The position numbers were made by a program, and so were the translations under genes. From assembly GCA_035610835.1 (NCBI GenBank), contig CM069449.1, positions 13,588,531 to 13,652,530 of the forward strand: 64,000 bases of DNA. Direction: 5' to 3'. Source of the DNA: Ophiura sarsii (Eukaryota > Echinodermata > Ophiuroidea > Amphilepidida > Ophiuridae). Below the pieces are notes generated by a model. It was not told the DNA's origin, did no database searches, and worked only from the letters and a program-made list of their open reading frames with translations. This document shows positions 45,848 to 59,252 of this stretch, one piece after another (within the stretch, counting starts at the first letter, position 1; each line of letters begins with the position of its first letter).

Positions 45848-46263
45848 GGGCTATTCCGGTCGACATCCATACACCCTATCAATCATGCCTATGGAAGACA
45901 ATAAACATGACTTTAATCTTCCATATCAAGGTAAATTGACAATTTTAGCATAAAAAGGCAATTTTATTCGCATTGCGCGCACATTTTCTTACCAAATTAG
46001 GTTAAATTAGACCAAATGTTGACAATTTAAGCATAAAACAGCTAAATTTTGCGCGAAATCGCGCATTTTCATACCAAATTAGATAATATGATTAGGCCTA
46101 GACCAAATTTGACAATTTTGCGTAAAATGGCACAACAAAGTATTCTTATTCTTGCCCCCCCCCCCCCCCCTAAAAATATATATATATATGAGGCTCGTGC
46201 CGCCACTGCCTGTGGGGAAGATGTCTTCCATAGGAACAGTATGGATTTCAAATGGAATAGCCC
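45848..46263. mobile_element. GGGCTATTCC-TIR element carrying an inserted hAT-type remnant
   Basis: The left end GGGCTATTCCGG, CATCCATACACCC, CCTATGGAAGAC is opposed by GTCTTCCATAGG, AGTATGGATTTCAAATGGAA and TAGCCC, the same family as 3133-3300 and 14983-15155. About 275 bp of foreign sequence (45932-46208) splits it. That sequence is homologous to 24440-24610 and ends GTGCCGCCACTG; its left terminus is missing. Confidence 0.75.
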
Positions 46264-46706
46264 AATTGCTATGGCAAGCTATTTCCGAAGGCTACCAGAC
46301 AATTGCTAGTAGAGAAACTCTCGCTGCACTACCAAAACCCTATTGTATATTTCACGGACATAAATTATGCTAATGAGCTCATTAAATGACGTCACTCACA
46401 TCATCGGGTTTTGCCGATGATTGAAATCCGTTGATTGAAATTCTAGGTCGAGTAAAATGATGTTCTTATTTGTTGTCTGTGAGCTTTTCTGATTTTTTTC
46501 CCGTATTGGAGTATTTTTTTTATTGAAAATAGACAGTTCAAATTAAACGTTGGTTCCAAGTTCAAGTGACAGCACATGTATTAAAGGCGACAGCAAAGGC
46601 AATATGCAAGCAACATTTGAGAAAAAACGATGCACGACTTTGCAAGAAAGTGTACGGGGAAGTGTACGGGTGAACATGACAAACCAAAACAGCCTAGTAA
46701 ATAATC

Positions 46707-46780
46707 ACCTCCGTGGCGCAATTGGTTAGCGCGTTCGGCTGGTAACCGAAAGGTTGGTGGTTCGAGTCCAGCCGGGGGCG
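46707..46780 (+). tRNA. tRNA-Asn-like gene or pseudogene with GGT anticodon
   Basis: A 74-nt cloverleaf can be drawn. The D arm is GCGC/GCGC around AATTGGTTA. The anticodon stem TTCGG/CCGAA closes a 7-nt loop CTGGTAA. The variable loop is AGGTT and the T loop TTCGAGT. The acceptor ACCTCCG/CGGGGGC has an A:C mismatch at 1:72, and the T stem GGTGG/CCAGC has a G:G mismatch. The body matches eukaryotic tRNA-Asn, as I know it from the metazoan consensus, except that the expected anticodon GTT reads GGT (Thr ACC). Eukaryotes normally read Thr ACC with an AGT-derived inosine anticodon, so GGT is unusual. A T5 tract at about 46787 could terminate Pol III. Two stem mismatches plus the anticodon change favour a pseudogene or SINE-related copy; a working suppressor-like tRNA is possible but unproven. 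Confidence 0.75.
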
Positions 46781-46944
46781 TTGTTACTTTTTGCATTTAA
46801 TGCAGATCGACAAATCACAGTAAAAATATAATATTGACAAAATCACAGACCACTTACACAAAAATCGCATCTGCGCATGCTCCTGTCGTGATCGAAATCT
46901 ACCACACAAGCAATGGGCGAGTTTTATAAGTGCTGGAATATCAC

Positions 46945-47200
46945 TGCTGCTGTAACTAGAAAATACCCGGATCTAATAAACAGTCTGCCAGGCACACGTA
47001 TTTATGCACATTTGAATGTGTTGTGACAAGAAAATACCCGGACTCTAGGCTACCAGGCACACATACTTATGCAAATTGTACTTCTGCTGTTACTAGAATA
47101 TACCCTGATCTAATCATACTATAGTAAATAGTCTGCACCGGCACATACGTAGGCCTATATGCAAATTTTACTTGGAATATCCCCGGATCTAACGTGTCAC
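46945..47200. repeat. Degenerate tandem repeat, about 65-85 bp units, at the left edge of copy B
   Basis: Three to four diverged units share the elements 'ACTAGAAAATACCCGGATCTAA' (in variants), a 'GGCACACGTATTTATGCA' core and a 'CTGCTGT' spacer. They begin near 46949, 47020, 47085 and about 47175. The last units are the first bases of the duplicated block, so the boundary at which copy A is cut by the window lies inside this array. Confidence 0.7.
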
Positions 47201-48036
47201 TTTAAGATCCTTCCCCTCCTACTTCCATCCCGAATCATATTAGATCACCGGAGTTGTGATTTTCCCAAGAAACACTGACAGACTATACTATAGCATTCCG
47301 GCTGCCATGATTTCCCCGGTAGAAGACATCTTCCTTTTCCCCTTGCGTTATATCCTTCCACTGTCAACAAATAAACCCTGTAGTTTGGCCTTGGCACGCA
47401 TTGTGTATAGATAGGTCTGTAGTGTGGAATTTACTCATTGTATCGTATGTATTGTATTGTGTCAAGTAGCCACCTGATTATCAGCTTAGTGCGTCTCGTA
47501 AAAGGGTCATTGTCACTGCGAGACAATGGAGTTTGAAAAGTCACACGGTCTCACATGATAGGCTCAAGGTAGACCTATTATAGGCCTACATCAACGGTAA
47601 AGTATAGACAGACAGTGCCCAGCAATCGTGGAATTAATGCATGTGTAATGTGTAATGCGCATGTGTAAACACATCACGATGCGGATGCGTTTACTATTCT
47701 TCATATTAATCCCTTCTGTTGCGTGCATGGATGCTCTAATCCAAATCAATATAGGTATTAGAAACGGTAATGAATATGGCCCTACAATAAAGGCTGCTTG
47801 GAGGGATTTATGAGTAAGCAGACAATGTTATCATTTAATACTAAAGCAAATTGCAGTTATAAAACATGCATGTATGGTTCTCTGGTTCCAAGTTTTATCC
47901 AAATAGTTTGTCAAGTGTAACCATCGGATTGATAAGATTGATTTCTATTATAGTTTGATCAGTTCCAAATTCGCGAAGCCTCATTACAGCAGCGAATGCA
48001 TACAAAAGGACGCGGGCGCACATGAAGGCAACAATC

Positions 48037-48451
48037 AGAGGCTGCTCACGACGCTTAAAAATTGAAGCCAAAGAACAAAAAGTCGAACCATGACAACAAC
48101 AAATACGCACTTCCCGAAAAACGGCGCTCTACGCGCGTGTTTGAGTGCGTCACTTTTTCTTGTAGCGTCCCTGCGTGTTGATCTGAAACAAACGCAAGCG
48201 TTTCACGAATAACGCCAACGTTGTTCTGAAGCACGCACCAGTTTTCGCTCCCGTTCATTGCGCCACGGACGCGGGTGTGTCTGCGTGCTAATCATACACA
48301 CTCAACGCACAAGCTGCGCCAGAAGAATTGACCGTCGTCATGGGTGATTGACTGTCGTCATGGGAGATTGACTGTCGTCAGGGAACACGCGGCTTCAGTG
48401 CGCTGTGTGTGTTGGAATGCGGAATGAGCAGTCTCTAAGTAATTAGTCTAT
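48037..48451. mobile_element. Non-autonomous element private to copy B, 10-bp target duplication
   Basis: A 415-bp insert is flanked by the direct repeat GGCAACAATC (48027-48036 and 48452-48461). Copy A has a single GGCAACAATC at 916-925, so the empty site is visible. Near the ends lie inverted motifs AGAGGCTGCTCA and TGAGCAGTCTCT; the right one sits about 25 bp inside the end. It contains three imperfect repeats of ATTGACTGTCGTCATGGG (about 48330-48382) and no open frame that looks coding. The 9-10 bp target duplication suggests a Mutator-like or related superfamily; a SINE is less likely as I see no A-rich tail. The sequence is CpG-rich compared with its surroundings. Confidence 0.88.
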
Positions 48452-49334
48452 GGCAACAATCGCACTGTGCATCATATTGGGGCCAAAACCGCGTGCGTGT
48501 GGCCATAATCGCGCGCATACGCTTGGATTATTTCTGCCCATAGAGAGATAAAAAGCGAATCTTTCTCGCCAATTTGGAACTGATTAAACTTTACCTGTCA
48601 CTGAGAATTGGCGCTAGAATTAATTCAATCATTACTGGCCATTGACCTGGTAATGTCATTACAACCGTACGACTCACTTTATTCTGTTAGAGACTTGGGC
48701 TCCCCCCCCCCCCCCCCCCCCCCCTCCCCTCCCCCTCCCCCTCCCCCACGCTGGGGAATGGAACAGCATTTTCCCCCATAAAACTAATCGCCCAAATTAA
48801 AACAACAACATTGTTATAAATCATGGTAATTAAATCGTACTCAGTTAGACAAAATATGCCATCATGCCATCATGGAATTTGTTTTATGCTAGTATTTGCA
48901 GGGGGTTAATACTTTCAAATTGTTTACCTTATAGGCTATTTTGTGTTTAATATTGTTGACCTCAATACAACTGTTAATACATAAGTTCAAATTCTTCGAG
49001 GAAATAGAAATTATGATTATTAAGTTTTTATAGGAAGACTGAAGTATGAGACTACAATTAGATCATGTTAACGTGTCGAGTTTGCCCTATATATGATACC
49101 AAGTACCTCCTTCCTGCAGTCTGGCGCCCACAACGATTGGTCTATAATACTCTGATCACTATGATCACCACCAATGTGCACCGAGCAATTGCTTGTTTAC
49201 AAAGGTGGCAATTTGTCAATTAAAATGTTGACCAACGTTGAGTGTAATGCTGAATTCGGCGTACTTGTTGGATATAATGCATGAGGCTTTTAAGCTTCCT
49301 CGAGACAATTGCGTCATTGCGCCACTTTCTAAAA

Positions 49335-49552
49335 CACTTTCCACGCGGCTATTGATTTTACCACATACAAATCAAATTTGTCAGAAACTTTTCCTAACTT
49401 TCAAGGCCTATCTTAAGGATTACTGAACCAATACTAGGCATGTTTGTACTTAATTTGATGCATTTCTTCACGGTTATTCCAAATAATATGGTAAATAAAT
49501 TCAATAATTTTGACATTTTTGACGTCTGCAGATGCCTGCCGCGTGGAAAGTG
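49335..49552 (+). mobile_element. MITE, CACTTTCCACGCGGC family (copy B ortholog of 1795-2012)
   Basis: Same length (218 bp), ends and flanks as the copy A element, followed by TTAA at 49553-49556. It was present before the two copies separated. Confidence 0.85.
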
Positions 49553-50308
49553 TTAATTATCGCAGGGCACGTATCCTCGGACACTTAAAAGCATTGACGT
49601 TTGTTTCGGGGAACCAATCACGTCTATAGAGTCCAGGTCACCCTTTAAACTTATTTAGAATAATTGTATAATATAGGGGCCTACCCCCCGGGGGCCTACC
49701 CCATGTGATTTCAATGAGAGCCAAATGACAGTAGCCACGATGTGACTTAAACGTTGATGTCGTGATTTACAGATGATCTCTAAAATAATGTTGTTAATAT
49801 AGAAATATTACTGGTAAACATGTTTATAATATCGATATTTAACTAAACCGGTTTACGATTCAGGAACAGGAGGCCAAGTCGTGTCTACACGCAGGCAATA
49901 CATAAGAATGAACATTATTTGTACAGCTCTGTATTTCTGCTGAACACCGCTAGAATATTAACTACATCCTTTATTACTTGAGTGGATCGCGCCTACAACT
50001 TTAGCAGCTTAAATTTTAATCTGGTTTAATTAAAGCTTTTATTGTTAAGCTTAAGGCTCAGTTACACGATGATACACCTGGTTTATTTGGCTGCATTGAT
50101 ATCAGTCTGAAAAAAGAGTAAGCGCGAGTCGACCTCACAAACAGACAATCCTTTGCGAAGGTCACTGTCATTGTAATCTAGACACGATCAAAATAGATGT
50201 TTTGGTTACATTCGATGCAATTATCTTTCTACAGGTAAACCTTGATAAATAAAACTCGGACATGTCTATTTCATCGAGCTCAAAGCATGTATGGGCTATG
50301 CCAGTTAA

Positions 50309-50664
50309 AGGTAGATGACCCGATCACATTTTCGTAACACAGAATTATTTCAAACATACGGAGATTTTCATATCATATGAAAGCTCATATTTTTCTCATC
50401 ATCATACTGAAATTTGACGGCCTAAATCGGTATAATTACAGAGAAATCGATGAAATAACGTCGAATTACCGCGAATGGTGGTAACCACCGATATAGTTTG
50501 TGTACTACTCAATGGGTACAGTTCACAGCATCTTGTGCCTCTAAAATAAGAACCATTAGAGCTATGCAACTCAAACTTTGGAACACGACTTTTTAAAGGA
50601 TGACCTTTCATGTAGAATAGAAAACTTTAAGTTGAAAATCGGAATGTGATCGGGTCATCTACCT
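50309..50664. mobile_element. Foldback MITE flanked by TTAA (copy B)
   Basis: Ortholog of 2773-3128, with TTAA at 50305-50308 and 50665-50668 and the same 356-bp length. Confidence 0.85.
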
Positions 50665-51075
50665 TTAATAAACTCCATACACACCTACACACCCTATGGA
50701 AGACATGATCTTAATCTTCCACACAGGGAGTGAGAACTCCAAACGGACTTACCTGGTTGGGTTACCCCATTTGAAATCTACACTCCCTATGTGGGAGATT
50801 ATAAGGTCACGTCTTCCATTTCAACTGGATTAGCCCGATGCGATGTCCTGAAAGATTCGTTAAGGATCATGAGAATTCGAGAACCTTGGGGTTAGTACCT
50901 TGTTTTATAGTCAGTTATCGTCTTGTTTTATGACAACGAATCCTTGGTGTCGAAGGCCAATTCATTACTTGAAAGGATTTCCTTAGAACATTTCAATCCC
51001 CCTTGGTTTACTAGTTAGTCTATGATCCAGATAATATATATATCCATGGCACCTGTCAAGAACCTGACCGTTACT

Positions 51076-52318
51076 CTTTAGCTATGTTGGCACCAGGCCT
51101 GGTTGGCACCACTGGTCATTCTAGACCTTTCAAGGATTATTATAGCTATGTTGGCACCACTGGTCATTCTAGACCGTTCAAGAACCTGACTGTTACTTTT
51201 TAATTATGGTGGCCCCACTGGTCATTCTAGACCTTTCAATAACTATTATAGCTATGTTGGTACCACTGGCCATTCTAGACCTTTCAAGAACCTTAGTTAC
51301 TCTTTAGCTGTGTTGGCCCCCGCCTTTTTGGCCCCGCTGGCCATTTGAGACCTTTCAAGAACCTTTGGTACTTTTAGCTAATGTGTTAGTACTCACTGGC
51401 CATTATAGAACTTTCAAGAATCTTAATTACTTTTAGCTCATGTGTTGGTATTCACTGAGCATTAGACCTTTCAAGAACCTTAGTTACCTTTAGCTCATGG
51501 GTTGGTACTCACTGGTCATTCTATTTCTAGATCTTTCAAGAATCTTAGTTACTTTTAGCTCATGTGTTTGGTACTCACTAGCCATTCTAGGCCTTTCAAG
51601 AATCTTAGTTACTTTTAGCTCATGGGTTGGTACTCACTGGTCATTCTATTTCTAGATCTTTCAAGAATCTTAGTTACTTTTAGCTCATGTGTTGGTATTC
51701 ACTGGCCATTCTAGACCTTTCAAGAACTTTAGTTACTTTTAGCAAATGTGTTGGTACTCACTGGTCATTCTAGATCTTACAAGAATATTAGTTACTTTTA
51801 GCTCATGTGTTGGTTCTCACTGGCCATTCTAGACCTTTAAAGAATCTTAGTTACTTTTAGCTCATGTGTTGGTATTCACTGGACATTCTAGACTTTTCAA
51901 GAATCTTAGTTACTTTTAGCTAATGTGATGGTACTTTCTGGCCATTCTAGGCCTTCAAGAACCTTTGCTATACTTTTATATAGCTCATGTGTTGGTGTAC
52001 TCACTGGACATTCTAGACCTTTCAAGAATCTTAGTTACTTTTAGCTCATGCATGTCATGTGTTGTTACTCACTGGCCATTCTAGATCTTTCAAGAATCTT
52101 AGTTATCTTTAGCTAATGTGATGGTTCTTTCTGGCCATTCTAGACCTCCAAGAACCTATGTTACTTTTAATTAATGTTTTGGTACTAACTGGACATTCTA
52201 GACCTTTCAAGAATCTTAGTTACTTTTAGCTAATGTGATGGTACTTTCTGGCCATTCTAGACCTTCAAGAACCTTTACTACTTTTAGCTTATGTGTTGGT
52301 ACTCTCTGGAGATTCTAG
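51076..52318 (+). repeat. Tandem array, ~59-bp unit (copy B)
   Basis: Ortholog of 3536-4790. An additional unit with the CATTCTATTTCTAGATC variant sits near 51510, where copy A has a different unit. This points to turnover of units after the copies diverged. Confidence 0.93.
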
Positions 52319-54290
52319 AAAACATGTAAGTACCTTAGACTCAAGCTACTTGATCTTGGAATCTCGTTTCAGTCTAGAACCTTCGTTACTAAAAATTGTT
52401 GTAGTGTTGGTCTTCACTAGACTTCTTCATTGAACTCTAGAACTTTATAGATGGCATATTTGTCTAGCTTAAGCGTTGGTAATAGTCACGGTCATTCCAA
52501 CATTGGTATCTCTAGCTTATGTGCCAAATTACTGAACGCCATATGACTGGCATCACTCACGGCTTAAGTCATTAGCAATGCTAACAACCTAGTCATCAAC
52601 TAAACTTTAAAAACGAACCAGGGTGCAAAACTTCGAGTCAAATATTGTATAAAGATATTAATTTGAGAGGAAACACTTTAATGTCTTCCTTCTGTTTCCA
52701 TTTCCTTTTCGTCAGGCACTGGATAATTAACGCGTTTCCTTTTTAGACGTTGTGCATTATTTTTATTATACCTATCCCGTGCGACGAGGTTCAAAATCAA
52801 ACCAAACCAATTACGTTATGAAAACAGTACAGACCATATTTAGTTGTCGTTGTCTGAACAAGAAATGGTCTGAGTACTTTAAGTTATTTTTAGTCGATAG
52901 AACGAATGTTTGTTCCTAAACGATTGTTTTTTCAAAGTTTATATCTTGGTGGTATACTTGAGCAAAAATGTAGATACATTTTCAGGAGTGTAACCATGGT
53001 TATATAGGTAGACCTTGCTTGTGAGGCCATCGCGGCCTCTTCAATCAGCGCGATGGTGCTGTCCTTCCGGTCACGTGACAACGTTGAATGAAGAGGCCAT
53101 TATGGTCTGGACTCAAAGGAGAATTTAAGGATATCCCACAATGCATTGCGGGAGCACCAGCCAACTAAGACTTTTTTCACATGATGCATTTGTGGAGCTC
53201 TTAAGTTTTAGAAATAAGAAAAAGGAACGCCTGAGAACTCATTTATTAATTGATGTAAACTAGAATCTAAGAGCTCCAACGAAGAATTCACTAGTATGCC
53301 ATGATTGTGTGCATAATGTCTATGGGAACCGAGACGAATTGGAGACTAGATAAAGGGCATTTTACAAAAACGCAATGCATTGTGGTGGTGTCTTTAAAAT
53401 CTTTTTTGGTCTGAACTGAAGGGTATCTTGACATAGTCCAATATTTACTTACATGGTGTTATGGGGTAATCATTATATGAATCCGATCCAAGTTTTTTAT
53501 TGGATGACAATTTTAAACTGAGCGTAGAAAAGCCGTAGAAAAGCAAGATATATTTTGTAACAAATAGGTTTAGAGTCTTGAGGATTTAGTGTGGTTAGAG
53601 GGCGCTTTCAATCTCACTGAATTCCAGCATCTGTAGACTTACATCATATACGTTGCGGACAGACATTTCCAAAGGATTTTAAATTTTAGATTTGATTGAA
53701 TCAAGTAGTTTGTATGAGCTTTTTGTGAAATCAGTCGATAGAGGGCGCTTTCAGACACTTTGTTGATTTCCGTGCTACTACATGTATAGGCCTATGCCGA
53801 AGTTACTGGTCATTGTTAGCAGTACATAAATAATATGCAATGCATCCACCTGGTGCATATTGCTATGTGTGGAATGTTTCCAGATGTGCAAAACAATGGG
53901 GAACTGTTTGTTGTATATGCCTGGCGTATTCCAGGAAAATAGCCGACGTGTAACATGTGTAACGAAAGTATCGACGTCATCATTTACACAAAGTCCAATC
54001 GATCTGTAATTAATCAACATAATATAGGCCTACGCGTTTGCAGGTACTTTCTAACTAAGAAATCATAGAACCCTTTTTGTCTTATCAGGGGAACGCTTAA
54101 AAATGTTCGTCGAAAAACCAACAAGGAATTCACCTCGTACGAGACTGAGCCGTTTTTTGGTTCTACATTTTATTTAAAACACTTTTTTGTTTGGAGGTTG
54201 ATGGTTCCTTATAGAACTTTGAAACTTGAAGAAACTAAAACAGTTGTTTATAGACTAGAAATTTAAAGGGTTCAGTATGACGTTTAGGGT

Positions 54291-54536
54291 CGCTTTTTCC
54301 ACGCGGCTTTTGGTTTTATCATATATATACAAAACATATTTTTCAAAAACCTTTCCCAACTTTCAAGGTGTATCTCAAGGACTCTTGAACCAATACAAGG
54401 CATGTTTGTACTTATTCCAATGCATTTCTCGTGGTGATTCCAAATATGGTGATAACATTCAATAATTGTAACATTTGTGAAATATTTTGTGAAATTTTGG
54501 AACTGTCGTCCGCAGACGACTGCCGCGTGGAAAGCG
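54291..54536 (+). mobile_element. MITE, CACTTTCCACGCGGC family (copy B)
   Basis: Ortholog of 6680-6921, with TTAA at 54537-54540. It carries a few indels relative to copy A (for example an extra ATAT near 54322). Confidence 0.82.
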
Positions 54537-55454
54537 TTAATACTTCATTTTTGTCCTCAAGAGTATGACTGCAGAAACCTTTTTAGAACCATTATTTATT
54601 AATAATATGACTGCTCCGGGGTGAAACATTTAACTAGCTGGTAATTAAACAACTTAGCACACATAAAAAAAATTAAAACAACCTACACCCTTTTATTATT
54701 TTGTTGTTTTCGTTTTCACTATTTAACCGGCAATTAAGATGTATCGGTTAGTAGATAATTCGCGCCAATTTACTCGCGTCCGGACCGGACACCCTGGTAC
54801 ACATTAACTGTACTGGGTGCTTCCCGCATCACGCAAACCTTCATAGTATATAATTATCAAAAGGTTCTGGGTAGCTTTTGACCTTATTCAACAGGTCAAG
54901 ATTATATCCAGACCTATGTGCCTTCACGAAGGAGGATTTTGGTTATTATAAAGTTTTACGAGGTTTTTTTTAAGATCTTGAAAACTTATGTAATATTACA
55001 GAGAATTTTGGCGAGGATTTTGATTATTTAAGCTTTTGAGAATTTTTGAAGGGCTTGGAGTTTATAGCATTTCTGAGTACTCCCCCGGGGCGATGTTCGT
55101 TACCGTAAACAACATTGGATCCTTGACGGAGTAAAGCGCATAGCACATGTACATTGTACAGCAATACATTTATACAGTAAGTATGTACGGTTAATAAATT
55201 CGCCCCCGGGGCACCTACCTCCACGGGAATTTCGATCATCTTTTTCATGAGAGTTTGACATGTCTTTGAATTACATATTATCTATTAACGCTTTCCTTCC
55301 TGAGAATTTCTATTATTGTACCCTTTAGGAGGTTTACAATCGGGCATGTGTGAGACAGTTCTAAGGGATTGTTTCCTTCGTTCAAAAGATATAATTTTTC
55401 TGCTTTTATGAACGTTCACGAAATGGATATACTTCTCCGTCATTAGGCTACAAG

Positions 55455-55763
55455 GCCCGCTTAGCAGCGCTATTAAATGGTGCCCTAAAAACCGGCACCA
55501 AATTTAAATATTCGCCTTCCATCAAAGCTGGTTGCTATATGACATAAATTCTCATGTGGAACCAACCGGCTGTATTGCAACGCCTATTGAGTAGTTTAAA
55601 CGCATGAGCGTGGATGTAATTTGCAACATTATGGAAACTCACCCATGCAGTTAGCAAGTAGTACCGCTCGTACACGCCCCGAATTTAAATATACAACCAG
55701 GCAATCCACTCGTAGTAATTGATTAGGTTTACCAGACCGAATTAATAGCGCTCCTAAGCGGGC
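55455..55763. mobile_element. TIR element, GCCCGCTTAG family (copy B)
   Basis: Ortholog of 7834-8142, same 309-bp length and ends. Confidence 0.8.
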
Positions 55764-56419
55764 AATTTATGTCATGTATAGTTTAAATGATATCTTGCTA
55801 CAATTTATCGTAACGGGATTAGGGCCGAGAAACCTGGCACTCTGTCTCTGATATGTTGATACATTTCCAGTGAGCTACGGTCGTGATAGTAGGCCCCTGA
55901 GTACACAAACGGAAATGCCTAAAATTGTGTCCCAAAAATGCCAAAAGTACATGAAGTTGCTTGAAAGTGACCAGTGACCGAAAATTGCTTACAGTTGAAA
56001 CTTGAGGAAGCAGCATCAAAATGGTATAATTTCTAACATACGTCAAGTAACATACGTCAAGTAACACACGTTGCGCTTAATTGTCTGTCAACTATAGTCA
56101 ATTTGTGGACAAATTATGACATATTTGGAGTCCGTTTGTGGACAAATTATGACATATTTTGGGAAACATTTGACATGTGGCCTAAAAGTTTAAAACCTTA
56201 CGTTTCTTAGCAATGATCACTTATCAAATAAATATATTACAATGTGGTAGACAGGGATTTGAGTTTCTAACACCTTCAAATATTGTAATCACACTTTTGA
56301 TTATTGTGATTATCACCCATGCTATATTCATTCTATATTCAGATATTATTGAACATGGTAGCTAAGGCCTCACTGCAACACTAGAACGTATGGCTCATAC
56401 GTATAAGTAAACCTGTTAA

Positions 56420-56656
56420 CACTTTCATGCGGCTATTACTTTTACCATATATAATTAGATTTTTCAGAAACCTTTCCCAACTTTTAAAGCCTATCTCAAG
56501 AATAACTGTATCAATTCTTGGCATGTGTGTACTTCTATAAATGCATTTCTCATGGTGATTCCAAATATGGTAATGAAATTCAATAATTGTGACATTTTTG
56601 AAACATTTTGTGCAATTTTGGAATGTCGTCTGCAGACGCCTGCCGCGTGGGAAGTG
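56420..56656 (+). mobile_element. MITE, CACTTTCCACGCGGC family, nested (copy B)
   Basis: Ortholog of 8799-9035, with TTAA at 56416-56419 and 56657-56660, inside the GTACGTAT element 56384-56870. Confidence 0.88.
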
Positions 56657-59252
56657 TTAAAGATGTATACGATAGTCGCCAACTATTCTGCATCACCATG
56701 CGTATAAAGCACCAATGATAATGTAAATCAATGCAAATATTTGCATAATAATATAGACGGTACACATGCATCGGTGTCAGTTCAATTTTGTAGGTCTGGT
56801 GATCTTATTACTTGGCAACTAACATTAAGTCTTACGTACAAGTCACTTATACGTATGAGCAATACGTACTGGATTTGCAATGGTTCCTAAGACTGGTGGG
56901 CGTGCGTTATACTGTGTGGTTCGTGACAACAATTAATGGGACTTAACTAGTATAGCTTCATCAATGGGAAGTGGATATTAAACAAACAAATATATAAGCA
57001 GATCGGCCTATTGTTTCATTATAATATCTTTTATAATAACGTAACGCATTCTCTAATGTAACCCTGATACTTTTTTTAAAATCTTTTGTTGTCGAAAAAT
57101 ACCAAAATATTTACAGTCTTTAAAAAAATACACAAACTGGTGCACTTTATTGTTTGATAAAGAAGCAAATTTCGCGCCACGAGACTTTTTTGCATTTTGT
57201 ATTCGCATGGCATGTAAATTTAACTAGGCTGATATCCTGTGCTAACATGAGAGTCAGTTGGACCGTGTTCAAATGTTGCTTTTAATGCTAAAAATAAGTT
57301 GGAAAATATCAAAAACCAAATAAACCAAATATCCTGATCAAATTTGGACTCAACAACCGGTCAAATTACAATGACCCCGATTCACACTTCAACTTAGCCT
57401 CGCGTTCGCGCCCGGCCCGGCGATGGATTTCATAATGAACCGGACGGGCTGTCTTACCGAACCGGTCAATATCGTGTCCTGTAATTTTCCGATCAAATGT
57501 CACCATTGATTAGGGTTATTAGCGGGATCTGCTTCCACTTATTGCATATGACAGCATTGTGATGTAGCCTGTCTTGTCCCTATCGTGGTCGGCGCAGCTG
57601 TTGCGTTGCGTCTGTCTACATGGTCTACCTGTTCATTTGAGGGGCTTCATGATGTCACAATACAAGGCTAAACATTGTATACACCGAGCCCAAAGCCGCA
57701 ATGCTTTTGAAGATTCACGCAACAGGTGCAGCTTGAAGAAGATTGGAATGCAGGCCAATCCATATAAGGGCAACGCGGGCGCGTAATCCAATCCAAGTCT
57801 GTATAGTGTCTGTATATAAACAGGTGCTAACAATTGAACTCAGAGGATTAAGTAGCATAAAGGGATTAAGCTTCTCTCAGACTATGGATTCTACTGTGTA
57901 TAAGTATATAGTCCATTCACCACTGGTGGCACTCGCATAAGACTAATGTTAACTGTCAATCTAGTTTCATGGGAATAGGTTATTTTTACCTCCAAATTCA
58001 GCTGGGATCAACAAGTAGACTCATTTTCCAGGCTATCTTTAAAGCGGGATGGTTTTCGTTTCGTAGTTTTAAATCTATTTGTTTATTAATAACGATATTT
58101 ATAACCTCACAAACAGTATAGGCATTTTCATAGAGTGGCCTTATCAAGAACTGATCGTTCCAACTCAAAGACCATTAATAATGTACTATAATTGTCAAGA
58201 CGATGCTTTCAAAATCTAGGTTTGTTTTAGTTTTGAGGACTGATAACTTCAAATGATGTTTGCGTTCAGATATCAGGGCTCCAACCAAATACAATTGAAT
58301 TTAGTTCTATCAAATCAAAAGCTGCTCCAATAATACCAATATATATCCTTGGCTCGACATTTTAACAACGTCTTCGCACCTGGACTCCAATGTGCTCCCT
58401 TCGAAGAGGAATGTACAAACGAAACGATATGCATCGGAGCGCAAGAAAAATCTCCACTGATAGCTTGGAGAAACCTCTCCAGAATTAGTATATAGGTACC
58501 GCCGCAGGTAATTAACTAACCAAAAAGGGAATACACCGAAATATTTCATTGTCGTGTCATTTACCGGGAAAAGTGTCCAGCGAAGTCTATAGGACTATTT
58601 TCTAACATCTTTCATGTTTAATAACCCTGTTGGTTAAACCGTCTCTTTCAATTCATTCATGTCACAATCTGCATAGATAAGACATTACGCTGCAATACAG
58701 TGGGCAACAACTGTGCTGTTACTTCGTTTTATTACATGTTGTCTGCTGTACTTGAGATATCCGAACAAGTGCCTATCTATCTATGAGAGAAGCCCGCCAA
58801 AATTGGTGACTAGACTTGACCGAAGACTCGAAAGAAACAGATGTTTAAAGAGAGATTCAACCACTACTTGCCAAACATAGTTTAGACCATTGCCAAGTCA
58901 AATCGGGACAATTGAATCATCTAACTGCCATTTTACTGTGGCCCAACTACGAAGCAATGTATGATCGGATCCAGCTTCATGACTGCATGACCCCATTTTA
59001 ACGTTTTCGTAAAATTTCGATTTGAGATGGTCTATTTATGGATAGAGCTTCACATACCAAACTCAAGGTTTTGCGCATGACATTGGCAATTGGGCAACAC
59101 CTTCCACTAAGGCCGGATCATATCAATAACATCTGCCGTGTCTTCACGCCTGCGAGAAGCGGCACTTAACATGCGATGCGCATGTCAACTAATTCCGTTG
59201 GTGCACTGCTAAATATGCTATAGATAATCCGTATCTTGGATTGGTAGTTAAA

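Noticed and set aside
46581..46796. 71-codon minus-strand frame containing PAGLEPPTFRLPAERANQLRHGG-like residues
   Set aside because: It is the antisense translation of the tRNA at 46707-46780; this residue pattern is a familiar spurious annotation arising from antisense tRNA genes.
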